Assembly: GCF_004771275.1 (NCBI RefSeq)
Contig: NZ_RQEV01000010.1
Span: forward strand, 62,001 to 126,000
From: Leptospira fluminis
GTDB taxonomy: Bacteria; Spirochaetota; Leptospiria; Leptospirales; Leptospiraceae
DNA length: 64,000 nucleotides
Reading direction: 5' to 3'
In this document: positions 18,244 through 27,588 of the stretch, piece after piece
How the letters are laid out: every line of letters begins with the position of its first letter
Position numbering within the stretch: the stretch's first letter is position 1
Made by a program: the position numbers and the translations under genes
The notes under the pieces: model-generated
The model's database searches: none
Told to the model about the DNA's origin: nothing
What the model saw: the letters and a program-made list of their open reading frames with translations, nothing else

Positions 18244-20049
18244 ATGAAGAAAGGATTTCGCGCCGTACCGGGAAGTTTCCGCCGGACCTTCGTCTTTTGT
18301 TTGGTCTTCTGTTTGTCATTCCCGGATCCCTCCGTCGGACAAAACCTTCCTACAAAAAATCGCCTCGGGACTCCGAACGGCAATACGCTTCCCATCTGGA
18401 AGCAATTGCCACCCGATGTATTGGCCGACCTAGGAAATTTAAGTTTTCCCATGGAATTGGAAACGCCGATCTCAGGTTCTTACGCGGAGTATCGAATCCA
18501 CCACCTGCATATGGGTTGCGATTTTAAAACTTTTCACACGAACGGATTGTATGCCAAAGCGCCGTTTTCCGGATATGTGGAATCCATCGCTCAATCCGCT
18601 AAAGGATACGGAGTGAATCTAGTATTGAAATCCTACTCTTCTCCTCTGAAAGCGAAATTGGCGCATCTCTTGGATTTCAACGGAATTCGAAAGGACTTGG
18701 AACTTTTGCGGGAAGCTCTTTCTCTTTTAAGCGGCGGAGAATTCCAGATCAAATTCGCTCAACCGAGTTATTATGCGAAACAAGGAGATTCCTTAGCTCG
18801 CTTGGGAGAATCCGGTACCGGAGTCAGTCATTTACATTTCGAATTGCACTTGCCCGGAGGAACCTTAAATCCTCTTCCGTATCTTCCTCTCCGGGGAAAA
18901 GATAGGCAACCCCCCGAGCTCCTATTCTTATACGTGGATTCGGACGACGGAACCCGGCTCCGGTTTCCTTTGCAAAAAAAAGAGGAAGGAATCTTCGAAC
19001 TGCCTTCCGGTACTAGACTTTCTTTGAGCGGCGCCGTTCGCTTTCGACTGGGGGCTTACGACCTCATGACGTCTCGGAACAAGAATAACTTATTCTTTGT
19101 AGGAGTTTATTCTGGCCAGACGACCATGTATGAAAGGTCTTTTAGAGGAATGAGCTATGAAGAAGCCAGAAATCACCAAGATATCTTCGATTCGAACCGC
19201 TCCTCTCTGAATCCGGCGGTCTACGTTTACAATTTATTCCCTTCTCACGGACCTAGCTCGGATTTGTCCTCATACCCTGCCGGAACCTCTTTAGAAATCC
19301 TGGTCTCGGCGTCCGATCATGCGGGCAACGAATCCAAAATCAGGATTCCGATCTCCGTCTTAGCGGGCGCAAAACGGAAAGAAACCCAGCAAAAAAAGAC
19401 GGATTTTACTTCAAAAGACGGAATCTTAAGGATCAAGACTCCCGCCAAAACCACGTACGGAGCGGGACAGCTCACGTTTCAAAAAATATCGAATCTTTCG
19501 GAGATCGCTCCGCTTCCTGAAGGACTCGTTTTAAAAAGCCAGGCCTACGAATTGGAGTCTTCCGATCTATCCTGGGTGGGAGAAGCGGAACTCAATTGGC
19601 AAGGACTTAGATTGGGAAAAAAAGACGGAATCTACATCTACGATCCTGGTACAAAGAGATGGTCCGGCCTAAAGCAAATCGGAGGGCTCGCATATCTTTC
19701 CAAGTTGGGAATCTTAGCCGTACTGGAAGACAATGCAAAGCCTACCATCGCTCATCCGTATCTGATCTCCCGTCATAGAAGGATTCCCGAAGCCTCGGAG
19801 GAAGACTGGGAGGAAAGGCTTTATGTTTTGAGTGACGTAGGTTCCGGCTATGCGGGAGGAGCGGAAATCCTTTTGGAAGGAGAATCCTATCCGAGCGAAT
19901 TCGACGGAGACCGTAAAATGTTGGTACTCCGAATTCCTAGATCCTTGTTTTCTTGGAAAAAAAGATACCTCTTACAGATGAGAATCAAAGATCGCGCCGG
20001 CAACAGTTCCGGTTGGTTCACGGACTGGATTCGCCTTTCCGAAAGATAG
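18244..20049 (+). CDS. Exported M23-family (LytM-like) metallopeptidase domain protein
   Basis: A 601-residue exported protein with a signal peptide (GSFRRTFVFCLVFCLSFPDPSVGQ). An M23 domain follows, spanning about 60-230. The metal ligands are present: HHLHMGCDF (H and D of the HxxxD motif) and GVSHLHFELH (HxH motif). Such enzymes cut peptidoglycan cross-links, or act as scaffolds when inactive; here the zinc residues look complete. The C-terminal ~370 residues have Ig-like features (SASDHAGNESKIRIPI, RIKDRAGNSSGW) and are otherwise unassigned. I start it at ATG 18244, dropping a frame that extends through the LptE-like gene. A strong terminator follows. Confidence 0.83.
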   Translation: MKKGFRAVPGSFRRTFVFCLVFCLSFPDPSVGQNLPTKNRLGTPNGNTLPIWKQLPPDVLADLGNLSFPMELETPISGSYAEYRIHHLHMGCDFKTFHTNGLYAKAPFSGYVESIAQSAKGYGVNLVLKSYSSPLKAKLAHLLDFNGIRKDLELLREALSLLSGGEFQIKFAQPSYYAKQGDSLARLGESGTGVSHLHFELHLPGGTLNPLPYLPLRGKDRQPPELLFLYVDSDDGTRLRFPLQKKEEGIFELPSGTRLSLSGAVRFRLGAYDLMTSRNKNNLFFVGVYSGQTTMYERSFRGMSYEEARNHQDIFDSNRSSLNPAVYVYNLFPSHGPSSDLSSYPAGTSLEILVSASDHAGNESKIRIPISVLAGAKRKETQQKKTDFTSKDGILRIKTPAKTTYGAGQLTFQKISNLSEIAPLPEGLVLKSQAYELESSDLSWVGEAELNWQGLRLGKKDGIYIYDPGTKRWSGLKQIGGLAYLSKLGILAVLEDNAKPTIAHPYLISRHRRIPEASEEDWEERLYVLSDVGSGYAGGAEILLEGESYPSEFDGDRKMLVLRIPRSLFSWKKRYLLQMRIKDRAGNSSGWFTDWIRLSER

Positions 20050-20060
20050 GAAATAAAACA

Positions 20061-20089
20061 AAAAAGGGGACCAACAAGGTCCCCTTTTT
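20061..20089. terminator. Bidirectional Rho-independent terminator
   Basis: A perfect 12-bp stem AAAAAGGGGACC / GGTCCCCTTTTT with a 5-base loop. It lies between the convergent M23 gene (+) and greA (-), and the flanking A and T runs allow termination in both directions. Confidence 0.92.
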
Positions 20090-20110
20090 CACCAAGATTT
20101 CTCCGGAAGA

Positions 20111-22891
20111 TCAGCTCTCCTGGCTTTGGAGAGAAAAGCGGCTGATATCCAAAACCTTGAATTTGGTCTCCGCTCCGCCCAGATTTAAAGCCGCCGTATC
20201 CCCGATGCGTTTTCCTAGCAAGGATTTGGCCAAAGGAGATTGGTAGGAAATGATGTTCTTTTCCGTATCCGCATCCCATGCTCCCAAAATCGAATAGGTC
20301 TGGTTTTCGCCGCTGGATTCGTTCTTCAGTTTTACGGTAGTGCCTATATTGATCCGATCGGTCTTTACGTTGGACAGATCCAAAACGACCGCGGTTTTTA
20401 GCTCCGCTTCCAGCTTCTTAATCTGAGCCTGCAATTGAACCTGACGTTCCATAGCCGCCTTGTATTCCGCGTTTTCCCGTAAGTCCCCTCTTTCTTGGGC
20501 CTCTCCGATATCGCGAGAGTTTTCCAACATTTCCACGTTGACCAGGTGTTCGAAGTCCGCCTTTTTCTGGTTCAATGCCCAACGAGTCACAAGAACAGCG
20601 TTCTCCGGTATCCTTGCCAGAACGTCGTCGTCCTCTTCCTCTTCTTCCTCCTCTTCCCAAACCAAATCGGGTTTCAGAGATCGGATCAAACTTAGCAGCT
20701 TATCTTTTTCCGTTTCTTCTATGTACGGAACTTCGCGATAGAGAGCGTATACCTTACGGATATATTCGGAATCCCCGTTTTGGATCGCCTCCGTAATGAT
20801 CGCCGCATCGTTTCCGAAGAGAATTTCGTGGCAGGTGTTCTTGAGCTTGGTCCCCTTTTCCTCGATTTTATTCAAAGGCTTCAGAAGGCGAAGTACCCGT
20901 AAGATCAGATCCTGACGAGAAACGTTCATCCACTCCTCTTCCCAAGTATGCCAAAGGATGGATTTCGCAACCCAAAGGAAAACTTCCGGATTCTCTTTTG
21001 CTCGGCTTGCGGCAGTCTCGATGAAAAGATTCAGTTCGGCGTATTTTTGATCGTTTTCGAGTACCGAAACCACGTATTTATTGTTTTTAACGGGCACTTC
21101 GAACAGAAGACCGACCAATACGTTGACCCAGTCTTTGTGGAATTTTTTGACCAGATCCACGAAGGATTTTTTTATATCAAGGTTCGTGATTCTAGCGGAA
21201 ATATCCAGGAGTTCGTCCCTTCCCTGAGTTTTGACCAGTTGGGCAACGTCTTCCTCTTTTTGGCGTCTTTGGAAATCGTACGGAGTTCCGTCTTCGCTTT
21301 CCATGGTAGCTGCAACTTCTTCCAGATACAGATAGGCGACGATTCTACGGAACGGTTCGTGCGCTTCCTCTTCCTCGAAATAATGATGGGCAAACGTATC
21401 GATCGCACCTTCCGCTTCTTCTTTGTTGCGAAGCGCTTCTATTGCGATGTCCAGCTTTTTGGAAAGATCCGCAGTCGCGCTGAATTTTTCGGTCAGCTCT
21501 TCCGCAAAAGTGATCGGCTTTTCTCGATACCACAACTCGTCTTTTTTCTTGGGATTAAATCCGAGCTTCGGTTCCTTCTTGATGATATTCTTGGCCTTAT
21601 TCCACCATTTGGACCATTCGGCGGTGGGAAGGAACTTTCCTGCGACTTCGTTCTTGATTTCGGCGACCAACATGTGGCCATCGAAAGAAGTTAATAATTC
21701 CTTAAAGAACCCGGGAATGTCCTTTTCGAAAAGATCGGTAACGGACTCTTTGTTCTCATAAAATTTGACCCAGATATGATCCCCTTTCAAGGGTTTGAGA
21801 CTGGTGATCGCCATCTGGATAGAAAGTTTGTGGTTCTTCTTGTCCTTAAAATCTACGAAAATGGAATCTCCGTTCGGGGAAATGGAAACGATTTTTCCGA
21901 CTCCCCAATTTCTATGAAGAACGTAGTTGTCCGTGTCGAATACGATGTTTCTTTCGAAATTCGAAATACAGATTTTCACCGGTTTGCGGTTATTGCCCAG
22001 TTCGGACATTTTAAGAAAATCTTCCAAAAGACTGTGATTCGCGTATTTCAATTTGTAAACGCGAATCAATTCATTACGCGCCTTGTTGGAAATGGGTTCA
22101 TGATCCAAGATCTTTTTCAAAAGATAGATCACGCGATCCCAGTCCTCTACGGCTTTATGAGGCTCCACTAAAGGATAAAGGTAACCCGCAAGGCGGGTCT
22201 TTTCGCGGTGTCCGAGTAGAATTCTTTCGATTTTTTCGACGAACTGGATGTCGTCGTAGCTATTCGAAACGAAAATCGGCCAGATTTCCTCAAATTGTTC
22301 GTAATCCTTGGTTTTGGCGAAAGTTTCGATGGCTTGTTTTAGGTACGCGACCGCTCTTTCTCTGTTTTCATCTAAGATTGCAAGGGCATACTTTTTAGCG
22401 ATTTCAGGGTTTTTCCGGTCTTGCTTGGCGAGCTTTTCAAGAACAGGCTTTAACTCTTTGTTTTTTTTGAGTTTTTCCAGAGCTTCCGCTTTGAAACGGA
22501 GGGCATAGCGATCTTCGCCGTATTTCAAGATATTATCGGTGATATGCTCGATGATCGTCCATTTTCCCGATTGCTTGAAGGCGTCGAGAAGGCTCTTAAA
22601 ATAAGACGCCGCATCGATACTTCCTTTTTGGAGTCCCAAAATACCCAACAAATATCTGGCGGAAATGCTTTCCGGATGTTCCGTAAGATGCTCTTCGAGC
22701 TTCACTTTGGCGGAATCCGTCAAACCGGCGGAGGTAAAAGATTCAATTAGGTCGTCATAGATTTTGAATTTGGACGCCGGAATAGAATTGGCATCCGACC
22801 GAACGTAAATCTCCTCGTTAAAGAGCGAGGTTAGCTTGTCCAAATCGTTGGCAGGCTTTGTTTCCGCGGTTGTCGCAGTTTCGTTAGACAT
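20111..22891 (-). CDS. greA: Transcription elongation factor GreA with long N-terminal helical extension
   Basis: A 926-residue protein. The last ~160 residues are a complete GreA: a coiled coil with the acidic tip ERGDLRENAEYKAAMERQVQL, and the C-terminal FKBP-like domain (NIGTTVKLKN...YSILGAWDAD...SPLAKSLLGKRIGDTAAL). GreA stimulates cleavage of backtracked RNA by RNA polymerase. The ~760 residues before it are TPR-like helices with a short acidic EEEEEEEDDD linker near residue 755. Spirochaetes such as Borrelia are known to carry GreA of about 900 residues, so this is not a local fusion. The role of the extension is unknown. Confidence 0.93.
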   Translation of the reverse strand: MSNETATTAETKPANDLDKLTSLFNEEIYVRSDANSIPASKFKIYDDLIESFTSAGLTDSAKVKLEEHLTEHPESISARYLLGILGLQKGSIDAASYFKSLLDAFKQSGKWTIIEHITDNILKYGEDRYALRFKAEALEKLKKNKELKPVLEKLAKQDRKNPEIAKKYALAILDENRERAVAYLKQAIETFAKTKDYEQFEEIWPIFVSNSYDDIQFVEKIERILLGHREKTRLAGYLYPLVEPHKAVEDWDRVIYLLKKILDHEPISNKARNELIRVYKLKYANHSLLEDFLKMSELGNNRKPVKICISNFERNIVFDTDNYVLHRNWGVGKIVSISPNGDSIFVDFKDKKNHKLSIQMAITSLKPLKGDHIWVKFYENKESVTDLFEKDIPGFFKELLTSFDGHMLVAEIKNEVAGKFLPTAEWSKWWNKAKNIIKKEPKLGFNPKKKDELWYREKPITFAEELTEKFSATADLSKKLDIAIEALRNKEEAEGAIDTFAHHYFEEEEAHEPFRRIVAYLYLEEVAATMESEDGTPYDFQRRQKEEDVAQLVKTQGRDELLDISARITNLDIKKSFVDLVKKFHKDWVNVLVGLLFEVPVKNNKYVVSVLENDQKYAELNLFIETAASRAKENPEVFLWVAKSILWHTWEEEWMNVSRQDLILRVLRLLKPLNKIEEKGTKLKNTCHEILFGNDAAIITEAIQNGDSEYIRKVYALYREVPYIEETEKDKLLSLIRSLKPDLVWEEEEEEEEDDDVLARIPENAVLVTRWALNQKKADFEHLVNVEMLENSRDIGEAQERGDLRENAEYKAAMERQVQLQAQIKKLEAELKTAVVLDLSNVKTDRINIGTTVKLKNESSGENQTYSILGAWDADTEKNIISYQSPLAKSLLGKRIGDTAALNLGGAETKFKVLDISRFSLQSQES

Positions 22892-23128
22892 AGGATTTAC
22901 TCCGCCGATGGAGTCGGCTCGAAAATAGTATGGATAGGCCTGTATTTTTGATGTTTCGGCCCTTTTAAATCAATTATAGCGGAGAACGATTATCCGTAAA
23001 CTAGAATTTCCTCGGCAAAAGGCGGGAGTAGGCAAGGCCGAACTTGGAATTTCTCCAAGTTTTAAAATGAGGGTTTCAGCCGTTTTCTTTCCATCGAATC
23101 ACCTCCGAGAAGGTTAAAACCTCGAGTC
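22892..23128. other. greA upstream region
   Basis: With the repeat and terminator that follow it, this forms a 449-base gap between flaA1 and greA. It must hold the greA promoter, but I can point to no clear -35/-10 pair and see no small gene. Confidence 0.4.
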
Positions 23129-23253
23129 GGTTCCCACCCTTTTTTGGGAGGGGGATGGTGGCGGCGCTCTGTTTCGGAGATTCGATTACCATAAGCGCCG
23201 AAATAGCTCAAGCTTTTTTTGTTCATTTTGCAGGAGTTCCTGCAAAAATCATC
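23129..23253. repeat. Decayed palindromic intergenic element, copy R5
   Basis: TTCCCACCC...GGGAGGGGGATGGTGGCG matches the right end of R3/R4 in reverse. TGCAGGAGTTCCTGCA at 23229-23244 is the same 16-base core palindrome as R4. The other GC-rich end is missing, so the copy is truncated. Confidence 0.6.
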
Positions 23254-23260
23254 GGGGGAA

Positions 23261-23296
23261 AAATAAAAACGCGGACCTTCCGAAGAAGAATCCGCG
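23261..23296 (-). terminator. Terminator of the flaA operon
   Basis: Stem CGCGGA / TCCGCG (23270-23296) with an A/G-rich loop, followed on the minus strand by TTTTTATTT. It lies about 45 bases after the flaA1 stop. Confidence 0.75.
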
Positions 23297-23340
23297 CCGC
23301 TATTTTTCCGGACGAATCCGGCAAAAATCCGAAGGAAATT

Positions 23341-24291
23341 TTACTGCTTATTGTTTTGAGCGGTTCCGCCCTCGCATTCTTTCTCGGCTTTTACCTTCAA
23401 CATTTTATCCAATTTGCGTTTCGAACGGCAATCGTCTCCGTCGAAATCGATGGAAGCTCCGTCGAAGTGGACTTCGAATACGTCGGAGAGAACTCTCAAT
23501 TCGTCGAAGAAAAGATACACGGTTTCTCCGCTCGTATCAGGACGGGAACGGATCTTGAACTGTTTGAATACCAGGGTTTTGACTTGCGGATAAGAGTTTA
23601 CGTCCTGAGGAACGTATGGGGGAATTTCGAAAGTCAATGGTCTCCATCCGATAAAGTCCAGAGATCCGAATTGGAGAATATGGGAATCTCCTTTCCAATC
23701 CTCGAGCCAGCCCTCTAAATCATACTCGTTTCCGCGACCGCAAACCCAAATGGAAACGGCCTTAGCCACCCCGGGGAATTCCACTCCGTAGATTTTGAAT
23801 TCCTTGCGTTTGTTGTTCGCATCCAGATATGCCATCTTACGGATCACTTCGTATTCCGGCGTTTTCGGGGGACGAATAGTTACGCTATTTTCTCCAGGAT
23901 AGGTGAACGCGAATTTCACGCCCAAAACCTTGGAAGTGGTCGCGTCTACGTTTTTGATATCACCAGGTTTTCCCGGAAGGAGTTTCACCTCCCGGAGTGC
24001 CTGAGCGTTAGAAGCCGTCGGTTGGTACTGGGCCGCCTGTCCTTGGGGAACCTGAGTATCCTTATCCGTAGTGACTTCCCAGCCGTACGGGACTCCGTTT
24101 GCAGGATTGTCCCAAGATTCTACGGTAATGGAGCGCAACTCCATGCTGCTTACGTCCATACCGGTAGGGGTTTCGATCCCGCCCTTCTTTTTCTTGATGA
24201 ACTGAGCGCTAACGGTTCCCAAGAGAAGTACCGTGCAAGCTACGAAAGTGATCGTAACAGTCGCTTTGAAAGTTTTGCTGAAATTTCTCAT
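23341..24291 (-). CDS. flaA1: Flagellar filament outer-layer (sheath) protein FlaA1
   Basis: A 316-residue exported protein. The N-terminal signal peptide ends near SAQ (residues 1-30), and the rest is a FlaA beta-sandwich domain ([51 protein letters not shown]). FlaA coats the periplasmic flagellar filament of spirochaetes and contributes to its curvature. It is 21 bases downstream of flaA2, a tandem arrangement known in Leptospira, and shares the -SIW-GR- and -GRLDYFGWR- type motifs with it. A terminator follows. I call it FlaA1 from its size, sequence and position relative to flaA2. Confidence 0.92.
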   Translation of the reverse strand: MRNFSKTFKATVTITFVACTVLLLGTVSAQFIKKKKGGIETPTGMDVSSMELRSITVESWDNPANGVPYGWEVTTDKDTQVPQGQAAQYQPTASNAQALREVKLLPGKPGDIKNVDATTSKVLGVKFAFTYPGENSVTIRPPKTPEYEVIRKMAYLDANNKRKEFKIYGVEFPGVAKAVSIWVCGRGNEYDLEGWLEDWKGDSHILQFGSLDFIGWRPLTFEIPPYVPQDVNSYPQVKTLVFKQFKIRSRPDTSGETVYLFFDELRVLSDVFEVHFDGASIDFDGDDCRSKRKLDKMLKVKAEKECEGGTAQNNKQ

Positions 24292-24312
24292 GAGTAAATT
24301 CCTAGGGGAAGA

Positions 24313-25032
24313 TTACCAGTTGTCTTTGATCTCGGAACCGGGATACTTCGTATCAGATTTATCGGCACGAACTTCCAAATCATCAACGTAAAAGTAAAAA
24401 GAACCGCCTACTTCGTGGATGTCGCTGGTAACAAACAGCGATACGAAGCGAAGATTCTTGTCCAAAAGTGCAAAGCGAGTGCTTTGGGGAACGAAACCCG
24501 GAACGGTCGCGGTAAGTTTTCTCCATCCGAAGTAATCCAAACGACCCAGGCGAATATTATGGGTTTTTCCCTTATAATCCCGGAGTTTCACGAAAAGAGT
24601 GTGCCGGAACTTTCTCCCGAGACTCCAAATGGAAACCTGACGGGCCTTTCCTTTGATCACATATTCGTGAGGGGGAAACACTTCGACCCGATCGAAACCG
24701 CGGTCGTTAAAATAGGTCTTGATTCCGAGGATATGATTTTTATCGATCTGATCTCCACCGTTGTCCGGTACCGTATTCTCGTCGAATACGTCGCGGATCA
24801 ATCCACGCTGGACCATTTTCAAGGTCTTGGTTTCTCCCAGCGGGGTCGTGGCCTTTGCTCTCCAGTCTTCCGCCTCTTCGAAGTTCTCGAGCATGATCTT
24901 CTCGAGGGGATCCGGAGCTCCCGCCTGTTGGTTTTGGCCTTGGTTCTGGTTTCCCCCGGTCTGCTGTCCGGAAGTTCCGGTCAGGGCCAAGAAAAAGAGA
25001 ACTGTGGCGAGAAGGTACGTCTTTTTCCCCAT
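24313..25032 (-). CDS. flaA2: Flagellar filament outer-layer (sheath) protein FlaA2
   Basis: A 239-residue exported FlaA paralogue: a signal peptide to about residue 22, a short Q/N/G-rich linker (QQTGGNQNQGQNQQAG), then the FlaA domain (KARQVSIWSLGRKFRHTLFVKLRDYKGKTHNIRLGRLDYFGWRKLTATVPGFVPQ). It belongs to the sheath of the periplasmic flagella. A good ribosome-binding site (AGGAGAA) precedes the ATG. The Pur-alpha-like gene lies 35 bases upstream on the same strand and flaA1 21 bases downstream, which suggests a three-gene transcript. Confidence 0.92.
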   Translation of the reverse strand: MGKKTYLLATVLFFLALTGTSGQQTGGNQNQGQNQQAGAPDPLEKIMLENFEEAEDWRAKATTPLGETKTLKMVQRGLIRDVFDENTVPDNGGDQIDKNHILGIKTYFNDRGFDRVEVFPPHEYVIKGKARQVSIWSLGRKFRHTLFVKLRDYKGKTHNIRLGRLDYFGWRKLTATVPGFVPQSTRFALLDKNLRFVSLFVTSDIHEVGGSFYFYVDDLEVRADKSDTKYPGSEIKDNW

Positions 25033-25067
25033 GAGAAATTCTCCTAAACGATTTAGTGCAATCCTAA

Positions 25068-25370
25068 CTAATTCCGAGACGGCGGAAAATCCATTTCCTC
25101 GACGGATCCATCCTCGATAAGAGTTTGGAACTTTCGAAGTACTTCTATCATTCGACCGACTCCTTCGGCCGGAATAAATATAGAGGATTTTTTACTATTG
25201 GACCACTCGGAAACTTTAAGGTAGTATCCGTTTTCATTCCGCTTCAAGTCCACGAGAAATTTTTTACTCTGCGTGGCGACTTTTTCGGTCAGGATTTCCG
25301 AGTCCAAAATCCAATTCTCCTCCCGTCTCTGTGTATAAATATCGGTAGTCGAAGTTCCAAAATTAGCCAA
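25068..25370 (-). CDS. Pur-alpha-like nucleic-acid-binding protein (DUF3276)
   Basis: A small 100-residue protein whose middle (KKFLVDLKRNENGYYLKVSEWSNSKKSSIFIPAEGVGRMIEVLRKFQTLI) has the strand-strand-helix pattern of PUR repeats, as in the Borrelia regulator BpuR. Such proteins bind single-stranded DNA and RNA. The only plausible start in frame is TTG at 25370, immediately after a TAG stop. It has no visible Shine-Dalgarno sequence, so the start is uncertain. It lies directly upstream of flaA2, and regulation of flagellar sheath genes is a possible but unproven role. Confidence 0.78.
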   Translation of the reverse strand: MANFGTSTTDIYTQRREENWILDSEILTEKVATQSKKFLVDLKRNENGYYLKVSEWSNSKKSSIFIPAEGVGRMIEVLRKFQTLIEDGSVEEMDFPPSRN

Positions 25371-25431
25371 CTAAAAAGTTTTTTAGCCCTTTCTTTAAAA
25401 AATCCGCAGAAAGAAGAAAGGATACATAATC

Positions 25432-25649
25432 AAGGAGGTGGCGGGCTCGAGGGTCAATTGCCGAACGTTTCTCGATCACAATTCTCTCTTTTCCGCCACT
25501 CCTTTAAATACAAATTCTTTGTAGGACCTCCTACAGCAATCCGCTAAAAAAACATTCTTGTAGAAACCGGTGAATTCTGATAACTGTCCCAAGTCGTGGG
25601 GCTTTCGGGGTACCACCACACCAGCCCCCGCCCAAAATAGGGTGGGGAC
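25432..25649. repeat. Palindromic intergenic element, copy R2
   Basis: The interior and right end align with R1 (CTTGTAGAA, AATTCTGATAACTGTCC, GGGGTACCACCACACC, AGGGTGGGGAC). The left GC-rich end is shortened to AAGGAGGTGGCGGGCTCGAGGG. The core palindrome TGTAGGACCTCCTACA at 25521-25536 is intact. The element's last base abuts the stop codon of the membrane protein gene at 25650. Confidence 0.85.
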
Positions 25650-26462
25650 CTAGCACCTCCTCCTCCATACCACCACCCCCACGACCCAGAGATAATTTAA
25701 AACGACCAGACCGGACATCCCGTAAATTCCGGTTCGAACCAACGCCGCCTCCGGATCGGAAAGAGGAATTAGGATTTTCGGTTTGGGAGAAATTTTTAGC
25801 CCGTGTAGATGACCGGCTTCCTCCACGGCTTCCAGATAATAAGGGTAAAGCGAAGAGCGGGAAAGGGACTCCCCTACCCCGGTATTTTGGATTTCCCAAT
25901 CACAAACTTGCTCCGTTAAATTCGGACAGGCGGCCCAAACTTCGATCGGATCCCCCTCTTTCCAACTAGAAGAAACCCAAGGAACCACATGAAAATTCAA
26001 AGGTTTTAAAATGGAACCAGGCGCCTTCGGCCGGATCACAGAGGTTTTTTTGGCTTGGTATTTGTACAGAAACCGAGCATCCGCGATCCTGAAAATCCGA
26101 ACCCCGGGAAACTCCGCCAAGGATCCGGGTTCCCGGACCCCTCCGAAATGTAGCCCTAAAAAATAGCCGAAAGCATGGCTTAAATACAAAGCGGAAATGG
26201 GTCCGGCCAAGAACCCTAAAAATAAGGCAAAGAAAACCGCGTTTCCATAGATTTTTGTAAGCCGCAACGCCAGGAAGAAAAACGGGAGAAAAAGAAAAAT
26301 TAAAAGCGCCACAATGGAGGAGAAATCGCTGAAAATACCTACGGGTAAAAAAAAGGCGGCCATTCCGTTCACAAACAGAAGTCCCAGACCGAGAAGGCGC
26401 CAGGGAGGTTCCGGCTTCGGTCCGCGGCTTTTGTCCCAAGTTTTTACGAGAGCAACGATCAT
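25650..26462 (-). CDS. Hypothetical membrane protein
   Basis: 270 residues with no family that I recognise. Three hydrophobic segments at roughly 24-42, 47-68 and 73-95, and one at the C terminus (~243-263), bracket a soluble domain of about 145 residues. That domain contains the pattern WEIQNTGVGESLSRSSLYPYYLEAV. The protein ends in VVWRRRC. It starts with ATG at 26462 and follows the exported protein at 26503 by 40 bases on the same strand. Repeat R2 begins right after its stop codon. Confidence 0.6.
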   Translation of the reverse strand: MIVALVKTWDKSRGPKPEPPWRLLGLGLLFVNGMAAFFLPVGIFSDFSSIVALLIFLFLPFFFLALRLTKIYGNAVFFALFLGFLAGPISALYLSHAFGYFLGLHFGGVREPGSLAEFPGVRIFRIADARFLYKYQAKKTSVIRPKAPGSILKPLNFHVVPWVSSSWKEGDPIEVWAACPNLTEQVCDWEIQNTGVGESLSRSSLYPYYLEAVEEAGHLHGLKISPKPKILIPLSDPEAALVRTGIYGMSGLVVLNYLWVVGVVVWRRRC

Positions 26463-26502
26463 CCGAAATCACTTCCTTGGGTCCGACAGCGCGGAATTCC
26501 GA

Positions 26503-27588
26503 TCATTCTACGACAATCGTATCGGAAAATCCATCCCAGATTTTTCTAGCTTCGGCTTCGTAACGTTCCGGAAATGATAAACAAAAAAGAATGCCCCTTC
26601 TTCCCCTAAGATAGAACCTTTCCAGGAGTACGGTCGGAATTTTTCTGCCATCGGGAGTCGTCACGGTCAAAGTGGTTCTATAGATTTCTCCTTCCTTTTT
26701 ACGCCTGTATTCCCATTCCTGCATGGTTCGGGAATTGATTCCGCGCAAAGCGTCCCACACTAGGTAATAATTTTTTGCATCGAATGCGAGAGGATGGTAG
26801 TGCAGAGTGGTTCCGATCGAAAAAAGGATTCTATCCGGGCGAAAAAAAAGAAGACCTTCCCGGTTTTTCCGATATTCTCTCTCCCAATTTTCCGGGAGTG
26901 TTTCCGTCGGAAGATTTCGATAAAATCGATGCACTTGCCAGACCAGATCGGAATCCTCTCCCGAAAAATTCCGATCCTCGTCGGGAAAAAGATATTTTAG
27001 ATTCGAATCCAAATCCAAGGAAAACGCGAAGTCCGTGCTCCGGACGCGCAACACACCTCCATGGATGCAACCGAACGGATCCGTCAGCCTGGAAATCTCC
27101 TTTTCCTTATGCGAATACCGGTCCATGTAAGCGCTCAGGAGTTTGGAAGTTTTCCTGCTTCCTTCCGTGGTCATTTTTCCGTACCGCAAAAGATAGCAGA
27201 CGGACATTCCTTTTAATAAGCGAATTGCCGCAAAGGGGTTCCCGTGTCTTTCCAGCGCTTCCGCCTCGCTATAATGAACGTCCAACTCCTCCGTTTTGGG
27301 AAAGACTTCGCGAAAGTCCCGATCCAACACGAATTCCGCTCTTCCGTCCTTGTAAAAACGATAATTCCGACCCCGCGAATCGGTTTTCCAAACGAAATGC
27401 GCACTCATTCGGAAAGCGCTTTGGAGACGATTGTGAAGGAGTTCCTCTTTTTTTTCCTGATCGCCAAACCAGGGCTGCCTCAGCAGCGGATCGATTTCTT
27501 TTTCCGCTTCCTGGGCGACTAGGTTGGAAGTCCCGAAAGCGAAGAGCAGCCAAACGAACAGGACCGCTCTTGCCGGATTCGAATTCAC
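26503..27588 (-). CDS. Hypothetical exported protein
   Basis: 361 residues beginning at GTG 27588, which overlaps the radA stop as GTGA. A signal peptide (NPARAVLFVWLLFAFGTSNLVAQ) then becomes the true N terminus; a longer frame to 27900 is only a shadow of radA. The mature part contains SAHFVWKTDSRGRNYRFYKDGRAEFVLDRDFREVFP and a C-terminal beta-rich region (EIYRTTLTVTTPDGRKIPTVLLERFYLRGRRGILFCLSFPERYEAEARKIWDGF). No known domain is apparent. Its position after radA may be only operon packing. Confidence 0.68.
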   Translation of the reverse strand: MNSNPARAVLFVWLLFAFGTSNLVAQEAEKEIDPLLRQPWFGDQEKKEELLHNRLQSAFRMSAHFVWKTDSRGRNYRFYKDGRAEFVLDRDFREVFPKTEELDVHYSEAEALERHGNPFAAIRLLKGMSVCYLLRYGKMTTEGSRKTSKLLSAYMDRYSHKEKEISRLTDPFGCIHGGVLRVRSTDFAFSLDLDSNLKYLFPDEDRNFSGEDSDLVWQVHRFYRNLPTETLPENWEREYRKNREGLLFFRPDRILFSIGTTLHYHPLAFDAKNYYLVWDALRGINSRTMQEWEYRRKKEGEIYRTTLTVTTPDGRKIPTVLLERFYLRGRRGILFCLSFPERYEAEARKIWDGFSDTIVVE

